The notes under the pieces were generated by a model. That model ran no database searches. It saw only the letters and a list, made by a program, of their open reading frames with translations, and was not told where the DNA came from. The translations under genes and the position numbers were made by a program. This document shows, piece after piece, positions 15,196-27,308 of a DNA stretch of 64,000 nucleotides. This DNA is from Plecoglossus altivelis. Taxonomy: Eukaryota; Chordata; Actinopteri; Osmeriformes; Plecoglossidae. The stretch covers positions 18,327,236 to 18,391,235 of the forward strand of contig BROE01000020.1 of assembly GCA_036571765.1 (NCBI GenBank), written 5' to 3'. Each line of letters begins with the position of its first letter. Position 1 is the stretch's first letter.

Positions 15196-18100
15196 TCATT
15201 GGTGCTTCTTAGCTGGGGCACGAGAGCGGGCCAATAGGATCGGGACCAGAGCTGCTGCTGCCAAAGCCACAGCCACTAGGGGCCGGTAAAATAGCCACCC
15301 AGCTGCGATGGTGAGGAGGGAGAAGGAGCAGGAGACGCACAGCGCGAAGAGCTTCAGCCCCAGGGACACCAGCTCTCTAAGGACAGGAACCCAGTCCACT
15401 GTGGGGGGAAACGTCAACAGATTTATATAGAAATATGCAGGTCGACAGGTTGAGGGAGTGCAGGAAATGACTCTACTGTGCTTATGTGTGTTGGTTTATG
15501 ACAGGCCGAGTTGCGTTACCCAGCGTGTGCATTGGTTTATGACAGGCCGAGTTGCGTTACCCAGCGTGTGCATTTGTTTATGAGAGGCAGAGTTACGTTA
15601 CCCAGTGTGTGCATTGATTTATGAGAGGCAGAGTAACGTTACCCAGTGTGTGCATTGGTTTATGAGGGGCAGAGTTACGTTACCCAGCATGTGCGTTCGT
15701 TTATGAGAGGCAGAGTTACGTTACCTAGCGTGTGGACGATGCGAACAGTCAGACTGACACCGAGGAACATGAGAGCCCAGCCAGCCGCTCGGAGGCCCCA
15801 GGTCACCATGCTGTTGTGCTGGTGCTGCTTCTCAAACACCTCCTGCGCAGCAAACAGTAACAAGAATCCACTAAATAGACCGGTGGTCCTCAAGCCTGGT
15901 TCCTAGGAACCCCAACTGGCCTCCAGGTTTCAGATGTTTCCCTGGAAACCAGGGTGGAAGACCACCATACTGGATCAAACCACATGGTACCAAACCCACC
16001 AACCTGAGCAGTCAGTTCCTGCAGGTAGAGGATCTCCAGAGTGTCTCCTGCCTTGGTCTTAAAGGGCATCAGATTCACACCTTTCTGCATGCCGACCACA
16101 CTGACCTGCAGGAGAATCACAGGGTTCCCGCTAAAAGGTTTTCAGCCTACAATAAAAAGACAGCTATCGCTAGTGGTCTGGTTGCTATTGTTACTGCAAT
16201 ACACCACTACAGCTCACTGTAAAAAGACCAGCCAGGGACATGAATACATATGGACCATTTAGCACTCACGGTTTGGGCTGGCCCAGGATACGACCCCTCC
16301 CCACTGAGTCCTGCGTAGGAGAAGCTTACACGGACATCACCCACCTGTTAACAGAGTAGAGCGTGAAGATGGTTAAGGACCTTTTGACTGCGACTACCTG
16401 CGTTAAGAAGTTCTGCACAGCTACGAGTGGGAGTCACTCTTTGGGTCATGGAATAGTGAATTAGAGTGAATTTGGTAGCAGGTGGAAGCTCACTTCGGGT
16501 CGGCGAGGGTTTTGGGTGTGGTAGAAGTAGTCTTGGTCGATGGTGAGGAAGTCGTCTGCGACGGAGGGTGGAAGCTCCTTGAGACTTAACGTTTGGAAGT
16601 TCTCGATCTGATCCACAAACCCTGTTGGACGATTCAAGCATCGCACAAAACCACTTGAGGAATCTGAACCAGCCATCTACATGTTGCAGCCAGTCAGTGA
16701 TGTCAGAATGCAGCTGTGGTAGACTGTATCTGTCAAACGTTTTACGATCATGAATTACCTTTAGATAGAGTAAAGGGCCCAACCAACACGGTTGGAGCCA
16801 CCACTGTCACACTCTCCACTGCCATGGCACTAAGACGACAGAAAGTCCATGTTAGATCTTCGGTTTTAGATGACAGACATTCACCCTTAACCACAGGAGG
16901 ATACTGTCTATTTGACAAGATATTGGAGGAAGGAGTCCTAGCATAGAGGAAGGAGTCCTAGCATGGAGGAAGGAGTCCTAGCACGGAGGAAGGAGTCCTA
17001 GCATAGAGGAAGGCATTCTATCGTGGAGGAAAGAGTCCTAGCATAGAGGAAGGCATCCTATCATGGAGGAAAGAGTCCTAGCATGGAGGAAGGAGTCCTA
17101 GCATAGAGGAAGGAGTCCTAGCATAGAGGAAGGAGTCCTAGCATGGAGGAAGGAGTCCTAGCATGGAGGAAGGAGTCCTAGCACTGAGGAAGGAGTCCTA
17201 GCACAGAGGAAGGAGTCCTAGCACGGAGGAAGGAGTCCTAGCATGGAGGAAGGAGTCCTAGCATGGAGGAAGGAGTCCTAGCACGGAGGAAGGAGTCCTA
17301 GCACGGAGGAAGGAGTCCTAGCATTGAGGAAGGAGTCCTAGCACGGAGGAAGGAGTCCTAGCATGGAGGAAGGATTCCTAGCATAGAAATGATGGCGGTA
17401 CCTTGGATTGATATGGCCAATCTCCTTATCAAAATTCCTGCTGTTGATGAGATCAGATTTCCATTCTGTATCTGTAGATGAAGAATGAAATGTGTGAATG
17501 ACAATTTGTTGTCAAAAAAAGTGTAATTTGATTATCACATACCATGTACCTTCCATATGACCTCAATGGACAAAATAACATTTTAAGAGGTTATGATTGG
17601 ACACCAGTTTGTTCACTTGATCTTATCGTGACAGTCAAACCATACCCCACCAGATTTCCTGTGGAACATATTTATGGACATGTCAGGTTGCTTGCTGTCT
17701 CTGGACACTCACTGTATGTGTACGTAGTTTCTGTTTTGGTCTCTCCATCCTCTACGATGTCTCTACAAGGGCAGATCAGCGAATAAGACACAACCACACC
17801 TGGCCATTCAAACACAGACCAGCCTTGCAAGTTGTGGACCTTAAACAGCAAAGTTAATCCAAGCTGCGGAAGAAGTTTGTCCGTGGCAGGTGTGCCAAAC
17901 ATAGGTGTGGGTGACAGTAACCACCGAAGAGACATGTCTACAATCTTGGCATTCTTCACAATTTCATCACTTAACAAAGAGTGCTGCCCCACCCTAACCT
18001 GTGTGCCGAGAGATCTGACTCACTTGCTTTCTTGATACTCCACCCACTGGTACATCTCCACCTGTCTCTTCAGTTTCACGGCCTGGACCACCACCCTGTA

Positions 18101-19172
18101 GTTTGGGTCATGTAGAGGCTGGAGGTGAGATAGATGGAGGGTGGAACTAGTTAGGGACGAAGGCCTGTGCGTTTGAGGAGAGGATGGAGGCGCAGGGCCG
18201 TTGGAGTGTGGATGGATGGGAGGAGGCTGTGGTGCGATGAGGCTAGTGATGTGGTTGGCGTTTGTACCTGGGGGGTGCGTAGAGGTGCAGACAGATGGAC
18301 AAGGTGGCCGTTGTTGTGGTCGGCTGGGCTGGAGAAAGGATTGAGGGAAACTACCAGGGAGAGACCCTCATCCAGAGACCTGGCTGTTTGTAAAGCTCTT
18401 CCCTGAAATGAGTATGTTTGATCGGAGTTTGACATAACTGACGCTTAGGAAAGCAGACCACACTGCTAAGCGCTAACTCAGTTACATAAACGTACACTAC
18501 ATGTTGATTAAGGTACCGTCTTATGAGCAAATGCGAAGGTCTTTGCAACATAAAAATCTATGCAAATCAAATTGGGTTTGACCACGGTCACATGTCTGTA
18601 AACATATATAACACCTGAAAACCGTATGCGATTAGCCACCTCACCTCATTTGTGAAAAGGACATAAAATGAAAGGAAGAAAACGATGACACCAACAACCA
18701 TTCCTCCAGCAGTGTCGCTCAACCGCTCCAGGAATCCCGGTTTGGAGCGGTTGGATATGCGTGTGTGCTGGTCATGTTCCGCACCGGAGAACTATGGAAT
18801 ACAAACCAGGGTTAAGAATATTGAAGTTTACCGTTGTTACCAAAACAACACAAAGCGCAGACTAATCATGTTCAAATTGCACAACGGTTAAGTCGCTATC
18901 TGAAAAATATACTTATAATAATTATATATATACTAATAATTATAACCCGCGCTATTTAAAAGGATTCAATTGACTTCTTATATGGAATATTATTTATTCA
19001 GTGAGCATCGAGCAGCAATGAATGACTTCACCAGATGCTGTTAAATACGCTAGCCTAGCTACGCCACCTCACAAACAAAACAGTTGACAGTCTAGCTACA
19101 AAAGAAGAATCCTTGACTAGATGTCAAAATTGAGTGCATAAAGATAGTAAAATAACCTACTGGAGCTGACAT
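15196..19172 (-). CDS. tmem43: TMEM43 (LUMA), complete, 12 coding exons, 401 aa
   Basis: Exons in transcript order are 19172-19161, 18791-18645, 18402-18268, 18118-18024, 17762-17713, 17471-17402, 16829-16759, 16621-16494, 16344-16270, 16105-16004, 15842-15725 and 15398-15196. They sum to 1206 nt with all phases closing; human TMEM43 is 400 aa. Landmarks are [15 protein letters not shown], a first membrane segment [17 protein letters not shown] (about residues 34-50), [46 protein letters not shown] and three C-terminal membrane segments ending [18 protein letters not shown]43 is an ER/inner-nuclear-membrane protein that binds lamins and emerin. The serine matching human Ser358, whose change to Leu causes arrhythmogenic cardiomyopathy, is conserved. 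The first exon codes only MSAP. Introns 6 and 11 are filled by minisatellites. Confidence 0.95.
15484..15733 (-). repeat. 41-bp minisatellite, 6 units in exact register, spanning the tmem43 exon 11 donor
   Basis: The word cgttac (minus-strand gtaacg, the donor core) occurs at 15514, 15555, 15596, 15637, 15678 and 15719, always 41 bp apart with no indel. The last is the true 5' splice site of exon 11. Each unit also repeats the 8-10 bases upstream (minus cacacgctRg), so the unit straddles the exon-intron boundary. Confidence 0.9.
16924..17384 (-). repeat. 20-bp minisatellite, about 23 units, filling tmem43 intron 6
   Basis: Unit gcatggaggaaggagtccta on plus, repeated in unbroken 20-bp register with single-base variants. 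It begins 17 bp from the exon 6 donor (17401). On the sense (minus) strand each unit is a pyrimidine tract followed by CTAG|G, resembling a 3' splice site. Confidence 0.92.
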
Positions 19173-21540
19173 GGTTTCTTTCTAACTGAAGAATGTAGTC
19201 TATACGCCCAAAACGTAACAAATCGACTTCTTAGTTTCAGTTGATTCAGTTGACCGTAGAAGTTTGTGTCGCTATCCAGCATTCACCGTAATCTAAACTA
19301 ACGTATCATTTCAAACTCAAATGTTTGATTGACGCCTGTAATGTAAAAATATGCATGGCAAATCGCACTTTTTAATTTTTTAAAACTGACTTTAACTTGA
19401 GGGGGAAATGCTTTACGTCTTCCTGTGACGTGTTTCGTTGAGGACGCTGCAACGATAACGGACAATCCGAAGAGGAACTCGGTCGTTACAGACGACTGAC
19501 CGACGCTCTAACTGTGTCTGCTTTGCATGAAAACCATGCAGAGACATTAAAGTAATGGTGCTTAAGTTGCTCATGCAGATAAAGCCAAATATATTTTTTG
19601 TAACATCCAGCCCAAGTCTGCATCTTACAAGGTAGACAAAAGTGTCGATAGAAGAAGGGTAGATAGAAATTCTAAATACTCCAATGTGTTCGGTTTCCTA
19701 TGTGTGAGGTGCTGATTAACTGTAGTTTTCCTGTTCACCCGCAAGATAGTGCTGTTTCTCCATATATTGGAGCCGGTCTGGCAAACAGTTCACGCAGAGC
19801 GATAAATATATTTTTGTGACAAACACGTTCATTGTTATAATTTGTCTCTTGTGTAACTTGTATCCCACGAGTTCTTTCATAGGATTATATATTGATCATA
19901 TTTGAGTTTTTAAATAAAGAGGGGAGACGAGAACAGAGAATATTTAAACCCAGTAGAATAAAGCAGAGCAGAATACAGTTGAGTATTGGATAGTGCTCGT
20001 CAATAACACATATATCTTCTGAACCTTTTCAATCCCCCCCCCCAAATAATTTTTCAACCTTGCCAACGTTTTCTTCAAAACGATTTTTGAGACTATTCTC
20101 TCAACCTTTAAAAATAGTTTCAGAGAACAATAAAGTGCAGCAGAGTCATCATGAAGTACTCAACATTTATGCAAAACATTTTTGTGAAACAATTTTTTTT
20201 CTCGCTGCCTTCTGCTTCTTCCATGGTAGCTTCAAAGACTATCTTGCATTTGTTGTTTGTGATAACCAAGAAATGAAAAACCGCCAAATACTGATTCAAA
20301 TCAAAGTAACAAGCCTGTCTTCGAAATAAAAGTCGAAACTACAGGGGCAAAAGTAAAAAGTTGTCCAATGAAATAGAGTGACTTGAAGTACTAATACTAG
20401 AATAATCTACTTCAGTGCAATAACAAAGCATTTGTTACTTCCTATCACTGTTTACAATTAATAGCAAAAGTTAAAATCAATTAATTACTGATTCTATATG
20501 TTATGTGAGGAGAGTTTTCTGTCCTTTTGAACTGTGTAGGTCAATAAACCCATATATCTTCTCCTTTCTCCTCCTCTCCTCCCCCTTTCCCCTCATCCCA
20601 ACCAGCCTGTTGACTGTAAAAAGGAGTCCATGCTAATAGCTTTGCTGGCATTTCTGTAATCGCTTGACAGTAACATGTCACTTGGCAGATGGCCGAGAAT
20701 AGGCCAGCGACCAGAAGGGAAAGGGCGTCACCATCTTAAAGAGACAGAGACCTTTTAAGGTAAGAGACTGTCTGTGCATGTGTGTAAGCATGCGTGTGTG
20801 CATGTGTGTGGGTGTGTTGGCAGGTGCCCGTATTAGTCTGATTGCAAGATGGTGGTAGATTTGGCTACAGATATGACTTGAGGTGAGAGGGAGCAGGTCT
20901 AGCAAAGCACATCAACTACTCGTACAAAAAAACAGGACGACATAAAAACATGGATCAGTACTCCCTACCAATTCCTCTCAATCCCTTTGGCTCACTCTTC
21001 CCGTGATTAGTATTATCTAAACTCATTATTCCATAGCGAAACTATTGACATTCGATGTGACAATGTCAGTTTCGTCAAACTAAATGTTCACACTGAGCTT
21101 TTTAAGACGCCGATTTCAACAGTAGGTAAAAGTTTACTGGGGAAAGTTACAGTATCACTGTACGATACTGTAGCCCGTTGAAAAATAACAAGCATTTTTT
21201 TTATGTATACGGTAAATTAATACACATTAAACACCTGTTTCCGTGTACACGTGTGTTCACGACAACAGAAAATACACATTCACATTTTCATTTTTACGTT
21301 TCTTACATGTGAAGTGATTTACAGTGAACAGATCATTTGTGGGAGGAGGAGAGGGCAAGGGGGAAGGGAGGGGGGAGGAAGGAGGGGAGGGCTGAAAGGA
21401 GTGGAATGAGGGCATGTCAGAGTGGGACTCCAGCATTGCAGCTCTACTTTTTTGAGGACGTGAACCCGGTGAATCATCTGCGGGGAGGGCCGGAGTACAG
21501 GAAAGCCAAACAATGGAGGAGAAACAGGAAAGTCTGGCTT
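19173..21540. other. tmem43 upstream region and gene-free sequence
   Basis: A CpG-containing stretch at 19400-19550 with tgacgtgt is the probable tmem43 promoter/5'UTR. Beyond about 19.6 kb the sequence is AT-rich and I see no gene. Confidence 0.45.
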
Positions 21541-21960
21541 GAATGAGTTCAGCCCTCAGGAGAGAGGCAGAGGGGGAAGACTGAGGTACACAGAAAGATA
21601 CAGTCAGAAAGAGAGAAAAAGAGAGAACATGAGAAAGAAAAATAGGTACAGGAGAAAGAGAAACATTCCGGAGAGAGACGGAGGGAGAGAGAGAGCAAGC
21701 AAGAGAGAGAGGGAGAGAGAGAAAGCAAGTGAGAGAGGGAGAGAGAGAGAGAGCAAGCAAGAGAGAGAGGGGGAGAGAGAGAGATAGCAAGAGAGAGGGA
21801 GAAAGAGCAAAAGAGAGAGAGAGGGAGAGAGAGAGATAGCAAGAGAGAGAGGGAGAAAAGCAAAAGAGAGATAGGGAGAGATAGCAAGCAAGAGAGAGAG
21901 AGGGAGAGAGAGAGAGAGCAAAAGAGAGAGAGAGGGGGGGGGAGAGAGGGAAAGAGACAA
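21540..21960. repeat. GA-rich simple sequence
   Basis: About 420 bp of gagagaggg/agcaagagag. All long Ser/Leu frames on minus and Arg/Glu frames on plus are repeat translations. Confidence 0.9.
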
Positions 21961-22117
21961 TTACAGGATCCACTAAATATGGATCATGATATTCTGGACC
22001 CTAACCCAGGGGACAGAGGAGGACTGGAGGAGCTCAGGTTTCCCAGCATGCACATGGCCCTGTAGTGAGGCTGACCTGAATCAACCCCAAGACAGTTTCC
22101 TGATATCTACAATGACA

Positions 22118-22210
22118 CATCAGCTCAAAAACAACAACAAAAAACAACAGCAAAAAAAAACCACACACAAAAACAACAACAAAAAAAACAAACAAAAAAA
22201 GAAATAAAAG
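22118..22210. repeat. CAA/A-rich tract
   Basis: Irregular aacaacaaaaaa-type sequence. Confidence 0.8.
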
Positions 22211-22559
22211 AACAACAACCCCCAAACTGTTATCTTGGGCCTCACTGGCATCTCTGTCCTTTTAGCACGGTGAAGCTTGTACAGTGAAACAGGATTGAAG
22301 GTAACATGGGGCTGATGTTTCTGAGGCATCTTGGGGCTAGCAGGAGGAATAAGAAAACTTATATTTACCTGGCGGGAAATTCTTTTGTGGTTCCCCGCAA
22401 CTTCAAATGGTATTTCTAGGGTGAATCAGAGAGGTTAGGGTTAGAAGTACTGGTAGTGTTTGATTGAAGTACATTAACGGGTAAGGTCAGAGGTTAGGGA
22501 TGACATGATATTGAGTGGGATTTAATTGTCAGTCCTCGCCGGGTTTGTAAAACAAATGT

Positions 22560-22900
22560 ATATGCATGTGTGTGTTTTGTACATACGTGTGTGCATGGGC
22601 GTGTGAGTTGGTGTGTGAGTGGGTTTGCTTGTGTGTGTACATATGTGTGTGCATGGGTGTATGTGTTTATATATACAGGCATGTATGTGTGTGAACATAC
22701 CTGTGTGCAAGTGTGTGTGTGTTCATACACGTGTGTGTGTTCATGCATGTGTGTGTGTGTTCATCTGGTGTGTGTGTGTTCATACGTGTGTTCATGCATG
22801 TGTGTGTGTGTGTGTTCATACGTGTGTTCATGCATGTGTGTGTGTGTGTGTTCATACGTATGTTCATGCATGTGTGTGTGTGTGAGAGAGCGAGAGAGAG
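22560..22900. repeat. TG repeat with a higher-order tgttcatacgtgtgttcatgca unit
   Basis: (TG)n interrupted by regularly spaced ttcat[a/g]c words, ending in a short GA run. A CA tract follows at 22985-23060. Confidence 0.88.
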
Positions 22901-23059
22901 AAAGAAAGGCAGTCTGTTGTTGTTAAGTTCCCAGTAGAGAGAATGATTCCTGGCGCCACAGAGACCATTAGACTCATAGATTCCCCATCATACAGACACA
23001 CACACAAACACACACACGCACAAACACACACACCAATGCGCAGACGCAAACAGACACGC

Positions 23060-24120
23060 ATTCACACAGCAGACACACAGAGACACACATGCACTACACA
23101 CCCCATACGCTACAGTCATTAAACATCATTACAGCACAGAGACCATTTGTGTTAGCAAAACAGAATGGTTTGTCAGGCACGTTATCTGACAATCAGGCCT
23201 AGCATAATGTATGGCTCTGTTTACAGCTGTGACAGCAGGGAATGTGAGGTCACTGCTCAACCAAAATAGATGTGATTAAATCACATGGCGCTGATGGATA
23301 GTATATCCACAGCATACATCTATATGTCTGTAGAATATACGTCCCTCTCCATCTCCATCTAGAGTACACTCTATCTATATGTCCATGGTATTTGAACGAT
23401 CGGTACATCTATAGTGTATTGCTACTTATCTAGTATATATTATATATGTGGTATATTTATAGTTTATCTACTATAGAACAACCAGTACCGCTGATCTCAT
23501 CACACCAAGTGCTGAGGGGGCACCAAAAATATCCTAATGAAAAATCATCATATTCATAATAATTATAATGCCGATATTATTTTAGTTTCGAAATATTAGG
23601 CGATTTTTCTCAGGGTGGCGGGATGAGGTGATGTCACCAAAATGGCTGGCAGTGGAACTGCGAACAGCAAAGCAGTAAACGTTTTGTTCACAAAGACGTG
23701 GTGCTAACAGAGACCAAATGTGAACCTGCGGGCACGCAGTGGCCCAGTCACCTCAGATGCTACCCTGCACCAACATAGCCAGCTGATGACACAGACGTTG
23801 TTTAAATAAAGTTTTAACCTGGGCTTTGTTTCCCCAAAGCGATATTTGCACGTCCCTGAAAAGTGCTCAGCAGTTCCAGCGGGTCAAAACAAAGAAAACG
23901 TCCCATTTCACTTAGAACGAACTGAGTTGGCTTTCTTCCCGGATAAGATGGAGAACAGGTGGATGCCAATATCTATTGAAAGTATGCTTGTTAACAGGTG
24001 TTCGTCCGTTTCTCAACGGAAATTCCTCCTCCCTAACTCGCACCTTCCGGGGCTTGTGTGTCTGCACCGTGCTGGAGAGAGGTGTGAGAGAGTAAAGGGA
24101 AGAGAGACACACATGTGAAA
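23060..24120. other. Gene-free unique sequence
   Basis: No supported exon or repeat family was recognised. Confidence 0.5.
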
Positions 24121-24592
24121 GGTCACATAAAGACACAGAGAGAAACAGAAAGATGGAGAGAGAGAACAGAGAGAGAATGAGAGAGAACACACAAAGAGAG
24201 AGAACACAGTGAGAGAATGAGAGAGAGAGAACAGAGAGAATGAGAGAGTGAACAGAGAGAGAACAGAGACCTCAGAGAGAAAGAGAGAACAGAGAGAGAA
24301 CAGGGAGAGAACAGAGAGAACAGGGAGAGAACAGAGAGACACAGAGAGAGAGAGAACATAGACACAGAGAGAGAACAGAGAGAGAGAACAGAGAGAGAGA
24401 CACAGAGACACAGAGAGAGAACAGAGAGAGAGAACAGAGAGAGAACAGAGAGAGAGAGAACAGAAAGAGAACAGAGAGACACAGAGAGAGAGAGAACACA
24501 GAGAGAGAACAGAGAGAGAGAGAACAGAAAGAGAACAGAGAGACACACACAGAGAGAGAACACAGAGAGAGAACAGAGAGAGAGAGGGAAAC
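24120..24592. repeat. ACAGAGAGA-type satellite-like tract
   Basis: About 470 bp of agagagaacag blocks with cacagagaga variants. Long hydrophobic Ser/Leu/Cys frames on minus are artefacts. Confidence 0.9.
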
Positions 24593-24897
24593 CCATACCG
24601 TCAGATGTTGTCTTGTTCAGTGGTCTGCAGCTTGTTTTTAGGGAAACTTTTTAAAAAGTATTTAGGGGAGAGAAAAATACCCCAAAATGACCTCTGATCA
24701 GTGTGATAGCTGATAGCTGCCTGACCCTGGCATGACCTCTGCCTCAACAGCTGTTAATCCATGTGCTTCGTATGAGAGAGACAGACAGAGTGAGACAGAG
24801 AGAGATAGATATAGAAAGAGAGGTATAGAAAGAGATGGTGGGAAAAACAAACCTAGTGAAGTAGAGAGTGAAACCATGAGAGGATGTAGAGCAGAAA

Positions 24898-24942
24898 GGA
24901 AGAGCGAGCGAGCGAGCGAGCGAGCGAGAGAGAGAGAGTCAC
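24898..24942. repeat. GAGC tetranucleotide then GA microsatellite
   Basis: gagcgagcgagc followed by gagaga. Confidence 0.85.
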
Positions 24943-25037
24943 AAGAAGAGAGAAAAAGAGGTAGTGTTTCTCTGTCCCTCAACAGTCTCTTCTGGTTGGC
25001 ACAGCCATAGGAGAGGGCACTGCTGAGAGCCTGCAAG

Positions 25038-25310
25038 AGATGGCAGAGCAGAGCAGGGCAGGGCAGGGCAGAGTAGAGCAGAGCAGAGCAGAGCAGAGCA
25101 GAGTAAAGTAACATAGAGCAGAGTAAAGTAGGGAAGAGCAGAGTAGAGTATAGTAACGTAGAGCAGAGTAAAGTAGGGCAGAGCAGAGCAGAGCAGAGTA
25201 GGGCAGAGCAGAGCAGAGCAGGGCAGAGCAGAGTATAGCAGAGCAGAGTATAGTTACACAGAGCAGAGTAGGGCACAGCAGAGTAGAGTAGAGTTGAGTA
25301 AAGTGATTGT
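25038..25310. repeat. AGAGC pentanucleotide array with variants
   Basis: agagcagagc units interspersed with agtaa/gggca/agtag variants. Scattered similar words continue to about 25560. Confidence 0.9.
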
Positions 25311-25559
25311 AGAAGTAGTCTAAGTTCAACTCTTTTATTGTCTAATGCACAGAGCAACACAGGGTCAGACTGGGCACTGACATTCTCAGGACAAGACAAT
25401 GCAAAGCAACCTGCAATAACATGGCTCAGAGCATAGATTGCATCTATAATAAAATGTAACAAACCTCCTAAATATACAAGTACAGTAGAGAGGAGCACAG
25501 TAGAGCAGAGAAGAACAGACTAAAGTACCAAAAAGTAGAGTAGAGTAGAACACAGTAGA

Positions 25560-25970
25560 ACATGCAGTACTGCTTCGTAGAGAAATCTCCTCTGCACGTT
25601 AGAAAGGAACTGCTCTCTTTTGAACCACTGCCAACGGAGGCTGGCCCAAACCGCACAGCTGAAACTTTTACAAGCTTACTGCTCGCGAGCAGGAAGAGAG
25701 AGACACAGAGAGAGATCTGTAGCGAGAGTTCTGGCGCTCCTCTCTTCTGCAGTGTTTGACCCGCTCAAAATATCCGCCCGGAACGGACCTCTGTCGTCAT
25801 CTCACTTGTCTGAGAACGACAACAACACTACAACACTACCAGCATACACAAAAGTTCACCTTTTTTCTCCAATAAGGCTGATGTACGTTGACGAGGAAGG
25901 AATGCTCTAGAAGGGAAATACGTGTGTGGTTTTTTTTTTCCTTTTTAAAAGAAGCTAAATGACAAAAGAA
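25560..25970. other. Gene-free sequence upstream of a candidate promoter
   Basis: No exon supported; moderately complex sequence leading to the cAMP-response motif at 25975. Confidence 0.4.
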
Positions 25971-25974
25971 ACGC

Positions 25975-25982
25975 TGACGTCA
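25975..25982. promoter_or_regulatory. Full consensus CRE (TGACGTCA)
   Basis: A perfect 8-bp palindrome bound by CREB/ATF proteins, at the edge between the simple-repeat desert and the CpG-richer 26-34 kb region. It is a candidate promoter element for a plus-strand transcript reaching the let-7 hairpins. Confidence 0.4.
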
Positions 25983-26929
25983 TGGCAGGGGCTGCCCTGG
26001 ACATTGCCTGACGAGATGCGAAGGGAGAGGAGAACACCAGCCGACCAGACCTTCCAGTACCCCGGGGTGGGGGGGGCAGATAGTGGGAGAGGAAGAGGGA
26101 GGACGACAGAGAGGGAGGTAGAGAGAGAGAGAGAGGGAGAGATTCAGAGAGAGGAAGGAAGCGTTAGAGAGTACAGTATGCCCCTCGTGGCACTTTGACA
26201 GTGGATTATTTTGGTGACGAATGTTTCTTGGCTCCTCGTGCAGAAACCATGACTGCGGGACTTGTTTTGTTGCTGTTTGCTGCTTAACCTCTCCAGACGT
26301 TGGAACCACGACTCACCTGGATTCCGTCTGTCGCACCACAGCTCAGGGTGAACGCGAGACACTCAAGACCTCCGCAACAGTTGTACGAAACAACACTTTA
26401 CATTTTTTATTTCATCACCCCCGCCCACCCCTTATTCATTACAATCTCATCTCAATAATTCAGAAGGGTTTATTCAAAAGGTTTTTGGAACTTATTTATT
26501 TATTGGGAAGGGGGGGTTCATGTAAGCACAAACAAATGGTACCAGAAAGACAGGCAGGTGCAGAACAGCTAAGACGTTGGTGGATTGAACCAACACAGTC
26601 ATGCCGTGAGGCATTGGCTACCTGGGACTCCTGCCAAGTGCTGACAAAAGACTTCGCTACACCATCACGGATCAGAGTCTTTAACACACACACGCGCACG
26701 CGCGCACACACACTTTCTCTCCGAAACGCCTACAAAATATCTGGCAGCAGGGTGATTTGCTGCGATACGCCAAAGGCTTTCTGTCTGCGTGCAAGAAATC
26801 GTGTAAGTAAAAAAAAAGAAATTAAACTCTGATCCTTTTCCCCGCTTTAAGAAAAAATATGTGTTTACCTTGTTCGTCGAATGTGAGATGTGTTTTTACA
26901 ACAAACTTCTCGCATGTTCTATCTGTGCT

Positions 26930-27007
26930 CCGTCTATCTGTGCTCTGCCTGTCTGTGCTCTGCCTATCTGTGCTCTGCCTATCTGTGCTCTGCCTATCTG
27001 TGCTCTG
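26930..27007. repeat. 16-bp tandem repeat (tatctgtgctctgcct), about 5 copies
   Basis: Tandem units with small variants within the candidate host-transcript region. Confidence 0.85.
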
Positions 27008-27237
27008 TCTGTGTCGCTGTATGTTAAAGCAAGATGTACTCAGACAGCCAACATCTGGTTTCAAAGGCCTCGTGTGGAGACGTTTGCTGGCTTCCTCGCT
27101 CACAACCTTCTTCTTCAGAAGACCACACTTGACGATATCTAGGGCATGCTTTTGCAATCAGAAACGTTAGCATTTTTCAAAAAACGGTCTACTCAAGTTA
27201 GCCGCTGTGACCTCACGCTCTCTTTCTTTCTCTCCCT

Positions 27238-27250
27238 CACTTTCTCCATT

Positions 27251-27307
<57 letters not shown>

Positions 27308-27308
27308 T
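27238..27308. repeat. (TC)n microsatellite
   Basis: An uninterrupted tctctctc core flanked by tctgtc variants. Confidence 0.85.

Noticed and set aside
16924..17384. CRISPR-like array of 20-bp repeats
   Set aside because: There are no spacers; units are directly adjacent, inside an intron of a vertebrate gene.
21257..21973. 238-residue Ser/Leu-rich frame on minus
   Set aside because: Pure GA/TC repeat translation with no start context or splice logic.
24013..25498. Several hydrophobic Ser/Leu/Cys frames on minus (up to 266 residues)
   Set aside because: Caused by ACAGAG and AGAGC arrays; hydrophobicity is a repeat artefact.
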